This document shows, in pieces, positions 34,259-42,503 of a stretch of DNA of 64,000 nucleotides; position 1 is the first letter of the stretch; each line of letters begins with the position of its first letter. The DNA lies in assembly GCF_040358985.1 (NCBI RefSeq), contig NZ_CP132932.1, positions 3,782,001-3,846,000 of the forward strand, in the 5' to 3' direction. Both the position numbers and the translations under genes were made by a program. The notes under the pieces are model-generated. The model was not told the DNA's origin. It did no database searches and saw only the letters and a program-made list of their open reading frames with translations. The DNA comes from Tunturibacter empetritectus (lineage in GTDB: Bacteria; Acidobacteriota; Terriglobia; Terriglobales; Acidobacteriaceae).

Positions 34259-36376
34259 ATGAATAACGTACGCAAACTCTCCGCCTTCCTGCTCTTCGCC
34301 TGCGCCTCCTTGCTTTTCAAGCCCGCGCACGCCCAGCTTCAGGTCGTCGGTGACGGCGGCCCCGGCCCTGTCAAAGCCCAGCATCTCACCGCCGAACTCG
34401 TCTCTCTCTCCCCGAGCATCGCCCCCGGCGGCACTCTCCAGGTCGGCCTCGTCCTCACCCTCGAAGAGCACTGGCACGTCTACTGGATCAACGCCGGCGA
34501 CTCCGGCGAACCACCCAAGATAACCTGGACCCTCCCCGAAGGCATCACCGCTGGCCCCATGCTCTTTCCCATCCCCAGCCGCCTCCCGCTCGGTCCGCTC
34601 ATGGACTTCGGCTACGAAGACGAGGTAGCCTTCCCCGTCCAACTCACCTCCGCCAGCAGCCTCAAGCCCGGCCCCATCCACCTCGACGCCAAGATCAACT
34701 GGCTGGTCTGCCGCGAGGTCTGCATTCCCGGTAAGGCCCATCTCGGCCTTAACCTCAACGTCGTCGCCGGAGATGGCACAAGCTCTGCTCCAGCCGAGCC
34801 CGTCGGCGCAGTCGGCGAAGCCCTCGGTCTCATCCCCAAGCCGCTCCCAGCCGACGCCAAGCTCACCATCACCGGCGGCAAAACCGACTTCGTCCTGAAC
34901 CTCGTCACTGGCGGCCGCGAGACCAACGCCGAGTTCTATCCCTCCGATCAGGACCAGATCGCCAACGCCGCCCCACAGCAGATCGAGCCCACCTCAGACG
35001 GTGTTCGCCTCCGAGTCCGCCGCTCCGAAGACCTCAAAACCCTCCCCGCTCAACTCCACGGCGTCCTCAAGCTCTCCGACACCGACGCCTACGAGATCAC
35101 CGCCCCCGTCACCCCAGGCGAAGTCGCTGCTGCACCCGGCAGCAAACTCCCTGGAGCACCGGCCACCAGCAGCGTCACCACGCTCAGCGCCATCGGCCTC
35201 GCCTTCGTAGGCGGCATCATCCTCAACCTGATGCCCTGTGTCTTCCCGGTCCTCTTCCTCAAGGGCCTCGCCCTCGTGCAGTCCTCCGGCGAAGAGCGCA
35301 GCCGCCTCCGCAGCCACGGCATCGTCTATACCCTCGGCATCCTGGTCTCCTTCTGGATCATCGTCGCCGCACTCCTCATCCTCCGAGCCACCGGCACCCA
35401 GGCGGGATGGGGCTTCCAGCTACAATCCCCAACCTTCATCGCCGTCCTCGCCGCAGGCCTCTTCTTCTTCGCCCTCTCGCTTGCCGGACAGTTCGACCTC
35501 GGCCTCTCCCTCACCAGCGTAGGCGGTGGCCTCGCGCAGAAGCAGGGCTACACCGGCAGCTTCTTCACCGGAGTCCTCGCCACCATCGTCGCCACGCCCT
35601 GCACCGCGCCGCTCATGGGAGCAGCCATCGGCTTTGCCCTCGCCCAACCCGCCGGAGTCACCTTCGCCGTCTTCACCGCCCTTGGCCTCGGCCTCGCCAC
35701 ACCCTATCTCCTCCTCAGCTTCCAACCCGCCTGGACCCGCATCCTCCCTCGTCCCGGCGCATGGATGGAGATACTCAAGCAGCTCACCGCCGTCCCGCTC
35801 TTCGGCACCGCCATCTGGCTCGCCTGGGTCTATGGCAACCTCCACAGCGGCAACAGTCAGGGTGTCGATCACGTCGCCCGTCTTCTCTGGTGCTTCCTCG
35901 CCCTGGCCATCGCAGGTTGGGCTCTCGGCAAGTGGCCCGCAAGCTGGAAGAGCGCCATCGCAGCACTCCTGATCGCCGCCCTAGGCCTTGCCATCCCTCT
36001 CTATCAACCGAAGGACACCACGCTAGTCTGGGCCCCTTACTCGCAACAAGCCCTCGATCAGGCCCGCGCCGCCGGGCATCCCGTCTTCATCGACTTCACC
36101 GCCGCCTGGTGCCTCAGCTGCCAGGTCAACGAGCGCGTCGTCCTCAAATCCGCCGAAGTCCAGCACGAGTTCAACAAGAACAAAGTCACTCTCCTCAAAG
36201 CCGACTGGACCCAGTACGACCCCGAGATCACCAAACAGCTCGCCTCGGTCAACCGCAGCGGCGTCCCCACCTACGTCATCTATCCCGCGATGAAGAACTC
36301 CTCCGCTGACGTCCTCCCCGAGCTCCTCACCAAAGACATCGTCCTCACCGCCCTCGAAAAGGACGTAAGCCGCTAG
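34259..36376 (+). CDS. dsbD: thiol:disulfide interchange protein DsbD
   Basis: Transfers electrons across the inner membrane to periplasmic thiols. It has 705 residues with a signal peptide (KLSAFLLFACASLLFKPAHAQ). The periplasmic N-terminal domain has the redox pair CREVC, followed by about eight transmembrane helices with the internal cysteines MPCVFP and TPCTAP. The C-terminal thioredoxin-like domain has the active site AWCLSC. The start is preceded by GGAAG. All three redox centres are intact. Confidence 0.93.
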   Translation: MNNVRKLSAFLLFACASLLFKPAHAQLQVVGDGGPGPVKAQHLTAELVSLSPSIAPGGTLQVGLVLTLEEHWHVYWINAGDSGEPPKITWTLPEGITAGPMLFPIPSRLPLGPLMDFGYEDEVAFPVQLTSASSLKPGPIHLDAKINWLVCREVCIPGKAHLGLNLNVVAGDGTSSAPAEPVGAVGEALGLIPKPLPADAKLTITGGKTDFVLNLVTGGRETNAEFYPSDQDQIANAAPQQIEPTSDGVRLRVRRSEDLKTLPAQLHGVLKLSDTDAYEITAPVTPGEVAAAPGSKLPGAPATSSVTTLSAIGLAFVGGIILNLMPCVFPVLFLKGLALVQSSGEERSRLRSHGIVYTLGILVSFWIIVAALLILRATGTQAGWGFQLQSPTFIAVLAAGLFFFALSLAGQFDLGLSLTSVGGGLAQKQGYTGSFFTGVLATIVATPCTAPLMGAAIGFALAQPAGVTFAVFTALGLGLATPYLLLSFQPAWTRILPRPGAWMEILKQLTAVPLFGTAIWLAWVYGNLHSGNSQGVDHVARLLWCFLALAIAGWALGKWPASWKSAIAALLIAALGLAIPLYQPKDTTLVWAPYSQQALDQARAAGHPVFIDFTAAWCLSCQVNERVVLKSAEVQHEFNKNKVTLLKADWTQYDPEITKQLASVNRSGVPTYVIYPAMKNSSADVLPELLTKDIVLTALEKDVSR

Positions 36377-36418
36377 AGCGGATTCCCAATTGCTGTAAAG
36401 CTGTTGCATCTCACGCGA

Positions 36419-36490
36419 AGCGTCCAATACTCCACGAAGGTCCTGCCGAAGGCCCCGTGGCGCCCGCCCGGCGTTAGGGCGCTTCGTATA
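36419..36490. repeat. GC-rich hairpin spacer after dsbD
   Basis: GCGCCC (36460-36465) pairs with GGGCGC (36477-36482) around a GC-rich loop. The flanks read GCGAAGCGTCC and GCGCTTCG, similar to low-complexity intergenic elements. It lies between the convergent dsbD and VOC genes and may help stop transcription, though there is no U-tract. Confidence 0.35.
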
Positions 36491-36515
36491 ACTCTTCACC
36501 TTCAAGAACACTGCT

Positions 36516-36971
36516 CTAGATTTTGAACCACACCCTCGCGGCCTCTTTCAGCTGCTCTTCGCTCAACGAGACCTTCGTCTGCCCCACCGACCACTTATGT
36601 CCGAACGGGTCTTCGAACTGTCCGTAGCGGTCCCCCCAGAACTGATCGGCCAGCGGCATCGTTACAGTTACGCCTCCCGCAACCGCCCGCTCCCAGAAGC
36701 TGTCCACATCGGCCATCTGCAGATGAATCGTCACCGGGGAGCCGCCCAGCGCCTCTGGCGTCGACGCCTTGCCTCCCCTCATCTCGGGGAAATCATCCGA
36801 AAGCACGATGCTTCCATCACTGATCACAAGATGAGCATGGGTAATTTTGGTCGACTCCGGCATCTGATGCCGCACGATCTCCATCGCCCCCAGGGCAGTC
36901 TTGTAAAACTCGATCGCAGCCGCGGCGTCGCGAACAACCAGATACGGAATAAGCGGAGGATACGATTCCAA
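36516..36971 (-). CDS. VOC-superfamily (glyoxalase/PhnB-like) protein
   Basis: A 151-residue vicinal-oxygen-chelate protein. IPYLVVRDAAAAIEFYKTALGA at the N-terminus and DPFGHKWSVG near the C-terminus are the paired beta-alpha-beta-beta-beta modules seen in PhnB-like proteins. His and Glu residues such as H47 (HLVIS) and E118 (QFEDPFG) could bind a metal. The substrate is unknown. It is convergent with dsbD. Confidence 0.87.
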   Translation of the reverse strand: MESYPPLIPYLVVRDAAAAIEFYKTALGAMEIVRHQMPESTKITHAHLVISDGSIVLSDDFPEMRGGKASTPEALGGSPVTIHLQMADVDSFWERAVAGGVTVTMPLADQFWGDRYGQFEDPFGHKWSVGQTKVSLSEEQLKEAARVWFKI

Positions 36972-37022
36972 GCGAGCACCTCAAGAGAGTGAGTAATCCG
37001 CGAACCGAGCTAACTTATCACG

Positions 37023-38393
37023 TTACGGCTCCCACTTTCGTCCCCTGTTCTGTGAAACGATCCGTGAAATCTCCTCCATCCGCTGCGCCAACAGCTTCTC
37101 TCGCCCTTCATTTGTCGGATGATAGTAGCGCCGTCCCGCCAACCCCGCCGGCAGACACTCCATATCCGCCACGCGACCCTCTACATCATGCGCGTACTGA
37201 TAGTCCTTGCCATAGTCGAGCGACTTCATCAGCTTCGTCGGAGCATTTCGCAGATGCAGCGGCACCGGCTCCGCAGCCGTCGCTTCAATATCCGCCTTCA
37301 CTGCACCATAAGCTGTATAAACCGCATTCGACTTCGGCGCGAGAGCCAGATAAACCACCGCCTGCGCCAACGCCAGCTCACCCTCCGGATGCCCCAGAAA
37401 GTGCATCGCATCCCGCGCGCTGAGGCAAAGATTCAAAGCCTCCGGAGCCGCCAGTCCAATATCCTCCACCGCCATCCGCACAATCCGCCGTGCGCAGTAC
37501 ATCGGGTCTTCCCCCGCCTCCAGCATCCGTCCCAACCAATACATCGCCGCATCCGGGTCCGAGTTCCTCACACTCTTATGCAGCGCCGAGATAATGTCGT
37601 AGTGCTGCTCGCCCTTCTTGTCATACAGCAACACGCGCCGCTGCAGAGCCTCCGCAGCCAGCGCCTTTGTAATCAGCTTCTCCCCACGCCCTCCCGGTTC
37701 TAGAGAGACAGCCAGCTTCCCCGCCACATCCAGTGCATTCAGAGCATTCCGAGCATCCCCACTCGAATAAGAAGCAATCGTAGCCAATGCCTCCTCGTCC
37801 GCCTCAACGCCACTCGCTCCAAGCCCGTGCTCAACATCCGTCAGCGCCCGCTGCAGCAGCCCCACCACCTGCTCTTCAGTCAACGCCACCAGCGTATAGA
37901 CCCTGCATCGCGACAGCAGCGCGGCATTAATCTCAAACGAAGGATTCTCCGTCGTAGCCCCGATCAGCCGAATCGTCCCCCGCTCCACATACGGCAGAAA
38001 CGCATCCTGCTGTGCTTTGTTGAACCGATGAATCTCATCCACAAACAAAATCGTTCGCGACCCGAAGCTCGCCGCCTTCTCCGCCTCCACCATCACGTTC
38101 TTAATCTCTTTGATCCCACTCATCACCGCGGAGAACTCGATAAAACTAGCCTGCGTCATCTGCGCAATAATCTTCGCCAGCGTAGTCTTCCCAGTCCCCG
38201 GAGGCCCCCAAAAAATCATCGACGTCGGATCATCTCCCTCAATCGCCAGCCGCAGCGGCTTGCCCGGCCCCAGCAAATGATCCTGTCCCACATACTCCGC
38301 AAGAGTCCGCGGCCGCATCCTCTCCGCTAACGGTGCCGCACGCAGCCCACGTTCCGCAGCAGCCCTCACCGGCGAAGTGTCAAACAAACTCAT
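37023..38393 (-). CDS. rarA: replication-associated recombination protein A
   Basis: AAA+ ATPase related to MgsA/WRNIP1, acting at stalled replication forks. It has 456 residues. Walker A is [12 protein letters not shown], Walker B is [10 protein letters not shown], sensor 1 is [12 protein letters not shown], and the arginine finger is in LLSRCRVY. The C-terminal AlphaBeta tetramerisation domain is seen from about 260. The ATG at 38393 lies four bases after the stop codon of the low-G+C membrane protein gene. Confidence 0.95.
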   Translation of the reverse strand: MSLFDTSPVRAAAERGLRAAPLAERMRPRTLAEYVGQDHLLGPGKPLRLAIEGDDPTSMIFWGPPGTGKTTLAKIIAQMTQASFIEFSAVMSGIKEIKNVMVEAEKAASFGSRTILFVDEIHRFNKAQQDAFLPYVERGTIRLIGATTENPSFEINAALLSRCRVYTLVALTEEQVVGLLQRALTDVEHGLGASGVEADEEALATIASYSSGDARNALNALDVAGKLAVSLEPGGRGEKLITKALAAEALQRRVLLYDKKGEQHYDIISALHKSVRNSDPDAAMYWLGRMLEAGEDPMYCARRIVRMAVEDIGLAAPEALNLCLSARDAMHFLGHPEGELALAQAVVYLALAPKSNAVYTAYGAVKADIEATAAEPVPLHLRNAPTKLMKSLDYGKDYQYAHDVEGRVADMECLPAGLAGRRYYHPTNEGREKLLAQRMEEISRIVSQNRGRKWEP

Positions 38394-38396
38394 CCC

Positions 38397-38855
38397 TTAC
38401 CTCAATAGTTCCATCGTGTTGTCATCGCTCCCTGGCGGCCTCGCGATCAATTCTGGTAATCCCCGCAGACGATCCCCAACAAGCGTCACTGCAAACGAAA
38501 TAGATGCGCCCCCGACCTGAATGAAGAGATTGTGCTTGTCGAGAATATGATTGCCCACAGCAACAAAAAAGATTCCTGAATGAACTAAGTAGAGGCCTCC
38601 GGATACCAATGGATACAGAAACCTCTGTCTCCGGGGCAGATACAGAGCCGAAATCACAGTCGTAAGTAAATATCCAGTCAGAGCAAATTCAATCAGTACA
38701 AAAGCACTTATCCCGAAAATCAATCGGAAACTCAAGTCATTGTGGAGTCCCGGATCCGCATAGATGAATGCAGCGGCCGTTATCCACAGACAGGTTCCGA
38801 CTGCCTCGCAAACTATCTCGAACACCCAAATCGCGAAACTGCGTCGCTTGCTCAT
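38397..38855 (-). CDS. hypothetical four-helix membrane protein
   Basis: A 152-residue protein of unknown function with four hydrophobic segments: CLWITAAAFIYA, LIFGISAFVLIEFALTGYLLTTVI, LVSGGLYLVHSGIFFVAV and SISFAVTLVGDRL. The ATG at 38855 is chosen over an upstream start at 38921 for its short basic N-terminus MSKRRSFA. By hand count 138 of 300 bases (46%) over 38521-38820 are G or C, far lower than its neighbours, which points to a different origin. It is immediately upstream of rarA on the same strand. Confidence 0.75.
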   Translation of the reverse strand: MSKRRSFAIWVFEIVCEAVGTCLWITAAAFIYADPGLHNDLSFRLIFGISAFVLIEFALTGYLLTTVISALYLPRRQRFLYPLVSGGLYLVHSGIFFVAVGNHILDKHNLFIQVGGASISFAVTLVGDRLRGLPELIARPPGSDDNTMELLR

Positions 38856-38952
38856 TCTGTCTTCACCGACACAAATCCATGCAGCCAATGCTATTACGTC
38901 TCTAACAATTAGGCGCAGCATCTGCGAGCCTCAAACTGACCCACCCGAACCA

Positions 38953-39756
38953 TCACAATCCAGCATTTACCCGTTGCCGACTCGCCTCATACAACAACAG
39001 ACTCCCAGCCACCGCAGCATTCAAGCTCTCCACCGGCCCAGGGCAGGGAATCGTCACCCGCTCATCACACATCTCCAACCAGTCCGCTGCCAACCCACTC
39101 CCTTCATTCCCAATCATCACCGCGCAAGCAGCAGAAAAATCCATCTCCCGCGCCGCAACCACACCAGAATCCTCCGCCCCCACAGCAGCAATCAACCGAA
39201 CCCCTAGCCCTTTCAACTCCGCAACCTCAGCAGCCGTTACCCCAACCACCGGCACACGAAACACACTCCCCACACTGGCCCGCAGAGCCTTCTGGTTCCA
39301 CGCACTCACCGTCCCCGCCGTAGTCAGCACTCCATTAGCCCCAAACGCCTCCGCCGACCGCACCAGCGTCCCCAGATTCCCCGGATCCTGAACCCCTACC
39401 GCAATCAAAATCAAAGCCGCGCCCACCCCCTCAAACAAATCCGCCAAAACCCTCACCGGAGGCACCATCAAAGCCGCCACCCCCTGCGGCGATTGTGTCT
39501 CCACCACACTCCCAAACACCTCCTCCGTCAGCCGCACCACCTCCACCCCACGCGGCACAATCCCCGGCACCGTCCGCCGCTCACTCACAAACACTGTCTT
39601 CAGCACCATCCCACTCCGCAGAGCCTCTTCCAGCAGATGATCTCCCTCAATCGCGACCATCCCGCCACTCAACCGCGCATGGCCCTGAAACGCCGCCCGC
39701 AGTTGCTTCACCCGCGCATTCGCCCTGCTCGAAACCACCAACTCCGAAGTCTGCAT
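38953..39756 (-). CDS. TrmH/SpoU-family RNA 2'-O-methyltransferase
   Basis: A 267-residue SPOUT methylase with an N-terminal L30e-like substrate-binding region. The ATG at 39756 is chosen because the upstream in-frame extension (from 39858) is not protein-like. Motif 1 is VQDPGNLGTLVRSAEAFG, motif 2 is IGNEGSGLAADW, and motif 3 is IPCPGPVESLNAAVAGSLLLYE. The target (rRNA or tRNA position) is not evident. It is divergent from tsaC. Confidence 0.92.
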   Translation of the reverse strand: MQTSELVVSSRANARVKQLRAAFQGHARLSGGMVAIEGDHLLEEALRSGMVLKTVFVSERRTVPGIVPRGVEVVRLTEEVFGSVVETQSPQGVAALMVPPVRVLADLFEGVGAALILIAVGVQDPGNLGTLVRSAEAFGANGVLTTAGTVSAWNQKALRASVGSVFRVPVVGVTAAEVAELKGLGVRLIAAVGAEDSGVVAAREMDFSAACAVMIGNEGSGLAADWLEMCDERVTIPCPGPVESLNAAVAGSLLLYEASRQRVNAGL

Positions 39757-39898
39757 CTCCCAAATCTTACGCCGTCCCCGCCTCTCACCGGCTCCGCTGC
39801 CCTTGAGCCCACAGAGGCGGTATGCTAAGGTGCGAGTCTGCGGCATCACCAGCAACAACCGGCCCCAGCGGACGGACTAACCGGCACAGGAGCCAGAT

Positions 39899-40543
39899 TT
39901 GACGGCCGAAACACTCCGTATCCATCCCGACGAGCCAGAACCAGCGCTCATCGATTACGTCGTCGCCAGCCTCAACAACGGCAACGTCGTCGCCCTCCCC
40001 ACCGACACCTTCTACGGCCTCGCCGTCGATCCCGTCAACCTCCAGGCCGTCGACCGCATCTACGACCTCAAAGCCCGCGCCCGCCACAAGCCTCTCTCTC
40101 TCCTCATCGCCGAGGTAGCCCAAGCCTACGAGCTAGCCCGTCAGCTCGACTCTGCCTTCGACCGCCTAGCCGAAAAGTTCTGGCCCGGCCCACTCACCAT
40201 CGTCGTCAAAGCCGGCTCCAAGCTCCCCCTCCGCGTCACCGCCAACACCGGCAACCTCGCCCTCCGCGTCCCCGAAGCCGCCATCCCCCGCGCCGTCGTC
40301 ACCCGCCTGGGCCTGCCCATCACCGCCACCTCCGCCAACCTCGCCGGCCACCCCGAGTGCGCCTACGCCATCGGAGTCCGCGAGCAACTCGGCGACAAGA
40401 TCCCCCTCATCGTCGACGGCGGCCCCACTGCCCGTACCACCGCCACCACCATCGTCGATCTCTCCGGCGGCGGCAACTCCTGGATGATCCTCCGCGAAGG
40501 GGCCATCCCTACCCACGAGATCGCCCTCGCCCTCCAGCACTGA
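39899..40543 (+). CDS. tsaC: L-threonylcarbamoyladenylate synthase
   Basis: Makes threonylcarbamoyl-AMP from threonine, bicarbonate and ATP, the first step of tRNA t6A37 formation. It is a single YrdC domain of 214 residues. Start is TTG, with GGAG about eight bases upstream. Characteristic residues are in VVALPTDTFYGLAVD, KARARHKPLSLLI, FWPGPLTIVV, LALRVPE and TATSANLAG. The C-terminal extra Sua5 domain is absent, as in TsaC/YrdC. Confidence 0.93.
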   Translation: MTAETLRIHPDEPEPALIDYVVASLNNGNVVALPTDTFYGLAVDPVNLQAVDRIYDLKARARHKPLSLLIAEVAQAYELARQLDSAFDRLAEKFWPGPLTIVVKAGSKLPLRVTANTGNLALRVPEAAIPRAVVTRLGLPITATSANLAGHPECAYAIGVREQLGDKIPLIVDGGPTARTTATTIVDLSGGGNSWMILREGAIPTHEIALALQH

Positions 40544-40570
40544 CAATTTGTCCTCATCCCAAACTCTCTA

Positions 40571-40633
40571 CAACTTTTGCGTCGAGCCTCGCAGGTTCAA
40601 CCCTGTAGACTAACTCGATGCAAAAGTTGAACC
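40571..40633 (+). repeat. long inverted repeat with two competing pairings
   Basis: CAACTTTTGCGTCGAG (40571-40586) and CTCGATGCAAAAGTTG (40614-40629) pair over 16 positions with one G-T wobble. The loop contains GGTTCAAC (40594-40601), which is an exact reverse complement of GTTGAACC (40626-40633). The second pairing uses bases of the first, so the folds exclude each other. It precedes the YdcF-like gene by 42 bases. Confidence 0.65.
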
Positions 40634-40675
40634 ATCTGGCACAGCCTTGAGCCTTTGCACGCTCTCTGGACAAAC

Positions 40676-41347
40676 ATGATCGCGCCTCAATCCAATCTGC
40701 GCAGCCGAAGCACCAGCAGGGGCCTCCTCCGCCGCCTTCTCGCGCTGGTTCTCATCATCGCCACGGCCTGGTGCATCTGGGTCTACGTGCAGATCGACGC
40801 CGTCGCCAGCCAGGACAACGCCCAACCCGCCGACGCCATCGCCGTCTTCGGCGCAGCCGAGTACCTTGGCCATCCTTCGCCCGTCCTCCACGCCCGCCTC
40901 GACCACGCCGTAGAGCTCTACCGCAAACAGATCGCCCCGCTCGTCATCACCCTCGGCGGCGGTACCGATAAGGACTCCGGCAACACCGAAGGCGGAGTAG
41001 GCCGCGACTACCTCCTCGCCAACGGCATCCCCTTCGCCAACATCATCGCCGAAACCCAGTCCATCGACACCGAGCAGCAGGTCCATCGCCTCGCCGCCAT
41101 CGCCCACGAGAACAATCTCCACCACATCGTCGTCGTCTCCGACGGTACCCATCTCTTCCGCATCCGCCAGCTCTGTCAGGACGCCGGCCTCGACGTCTAC
41201 ACCTCGCCCCGCCCCTCACTCGGCCACATCAGTAACTACGACCTCTTCATGCGCTACGTCCACGAGATCATCAGCTACACCGCCCTCCGCCTCAACATCA
41301 ACGTAGCCTTCCTGCACAGCTGGCTCGAAGGCAAACCCGACGTCTAG
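40676..41347 (+). CDS. YdcF/DUF218 family membrane-anchored protein
   Basis: A 223-residue protein. The ATG at 40676 is chosen, with GGACA five bases upstream. A single N-terminal helix (LLALVLIIATAWCIWVYVQ) anchors a DUF218 domain with DAIAVFGAA, ITLGGGTDKDSGN, ETQSIDTEQQV and VVVSDGTHLFRIRQL. DUF218/ElyC members take part in envelope biogenesis. The role here is unproven. Confidence 0.85.
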   Translation: MIAPQSNLRSRSTSRGLLRRLLALVLIIATAWCIWVYVQIDAVASQDNAQPADAIAVFGAAEYLGHPSPVLHARLDHAVELYRKQIAPLVITLGGGTDKDSGNTEGGVGRDYLLANGIPFANIIAETQSIDTEQQVHRLAAIAHENNLHHIVVVSDGTHLFRIRQLCQDAGLDVYTSPRPSLGHISNYDLFMRYVHEIISYTALRLNINVAFLHSWLEGKPDV

Positions 41348-41368
41348 TTTGCTCTTGGTCTTTTTATT

Positions 41369-41528
41369 GTCATCCCTGAAGGGGATCTGCTGTTGCCTTT
41401 GTTCCTAGCTCACTCACTCCGTCATCTCGACCGAAGCAATCGACATCCGTCAAAACTCCCTCACCCTTTCGTCGCCTCTTGAAGTCGTCATCTTGAACGT
41501 AGTAAAGGATCCCCGTATTTCGCTTTTG
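41369..41528. repeat. cluster of GTCATC-type repeats (copy 2 and degenerate copies)
   Basis: GTCATCCCTGAAGGGGATC starts at 41369, GTCATCTCGACCGAAGCA at 41421, and GTCATCTTG...AAGGATCCCCGTATTTCGC at 41487-41528. The last matches the start and end of the copy at 30211-30288. All lie in a 193-base gap without coding signal. Confidence 0.6.
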
Positions 41529-41540
41529 TGTTGTTCTTCC

Positions 41541-42428
41541 TTACCCAAAGATCATCTTCCAAACAGCCCATGTCGCCACCGCAAACAGTGTCGAAAAGAA
41601 ATTAACCAGATCATTCCCCAGCCACCCGCGCTCCTCCACTGTCGCTCCCAGCACACTATCAAACACCAGGCCAGCGCAAGCAGCGCCGAACACAACGGCA
41701 CCCTCTCTCCAACTCGCAAACCCAAGCGATCCCGCCATCACCACCACGCCCGCACCCATCACCCCACCTAAACTCCCCGCAAAACTCACTCCTCCATCTC
41801 TTCCCGCAGGCACCCGTCTAAACTTCGTGATCAACCACGTCGGCCCACCCAGCGCCTGCCCAATCTCGGAGGACACCGTATCCGCCGTAGCCTCCGCCAG
41901 CGCTGCAAGGCACCCTCCATACCACCCCACCGCCGCGCACAACGCCGCTACTCCAAGGTTCGCCACCACCTGCGAAGCGCGCCTTCCGCTCCGAGCCTCC
42001 GCCAGACCGCGCGCCTCTTTCCTGCGCCTGCCAAATCGAGTCGCAACGAAGGTGAGCACAAACAGCGCAATCAAAGCACACAGCGCAGGCCTCGCAAAAA
42101 ATCCCAGGCCGCCGCCCGGCACTCTCACCACCAGTGCTGTAATCAAGCACACCAGCAGTCCCACCCCGGCCGCCGGCAGCGTAGCCGATCGCAACATCCA
42201 CACCAACCCGGCGAATCCCATGCTGAACCCGACAGGGAAGAGAAGCGACTGCATCGACCCTCCCCCAACCGTCGAAACGCAAACTTTTACCGCCCCCACC
42301 ACCAGCAGAGGAGCCACCACCCCGACCAGCCACCTCGACTGCCAGCGGTCCCGAGCCCGCGGAATCGCCTTTGCCCAGTGCGCATCTCTCTGCGTATCTC
42401 TCGCTGATCCCTGTATTTCCTCGCCCAT
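41541..42428 (-). CDS. DUF92 family membrane protein
   Basis: A 295-residue integral membrane protein with about six helices. The ATG at 42428 is chosen so that it does not overlap the divergent lipoprotein gene; an in-frame start at 42509 is possible. Family-type features are AEATADTVSSEIGQALGGPTWL, GTDGGVS-like GRDGGVSFAGSLGGVMG and a terminal GNDLVNFFSTL. Plant homologues include a phytyl-phosphate kinase (VTE6); bacterial roles are unclear. Confidence 0.87.
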   Translation of the reverse strand: MGEEIQGSARDTQRDAHWAKAIPRARDRWQSRWLVGVVAPLLVVGAVKVCVSTVGGGSMQSLLFPVGFSMGFAGLVWMLRSATLPAAGVGLLVCLITALVVRVPGGGLGFFARPALCALIALFVLTFVATRFGRRRKEARGLAEARSGRRASQVVANLGVAALCAAVGWYGGCLAALAEATADTVSSEIGQALGGPTWLITKFRRVPAGRDGGVSFAGSLGGVMGAGVVVMAGSLGFASWREGAVVFGAACAGLVFDSVLGATVEERGWLGNDLVNFFSTLFAVATWAVWKMIFG

Positions 42429-42503
42429 CCCAACACATGCCTTTCCGTGATTTACAATCGAACCTTGAGCATAGCCAACACCAGCACCAACGCGGGAGCA
42501 GTT

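Noticed and set aside
35407..36309. 300-codon arginine-rich frame over dsbD and similar frames elsewhere
   Set aside because: Frame-shifted shadow of dsbD; its composition (Arg, His, Pro) is typical of a wrong frame in G+C-rich coding DNA.
40590..40612. tRNA fragment (T-arm-like GGTTCAACC with a CAGG/CCTG stem)
   Set aside because: No acceptor, anticodon or D arm can be built around it; it belongs to the inverted-repeat structure.
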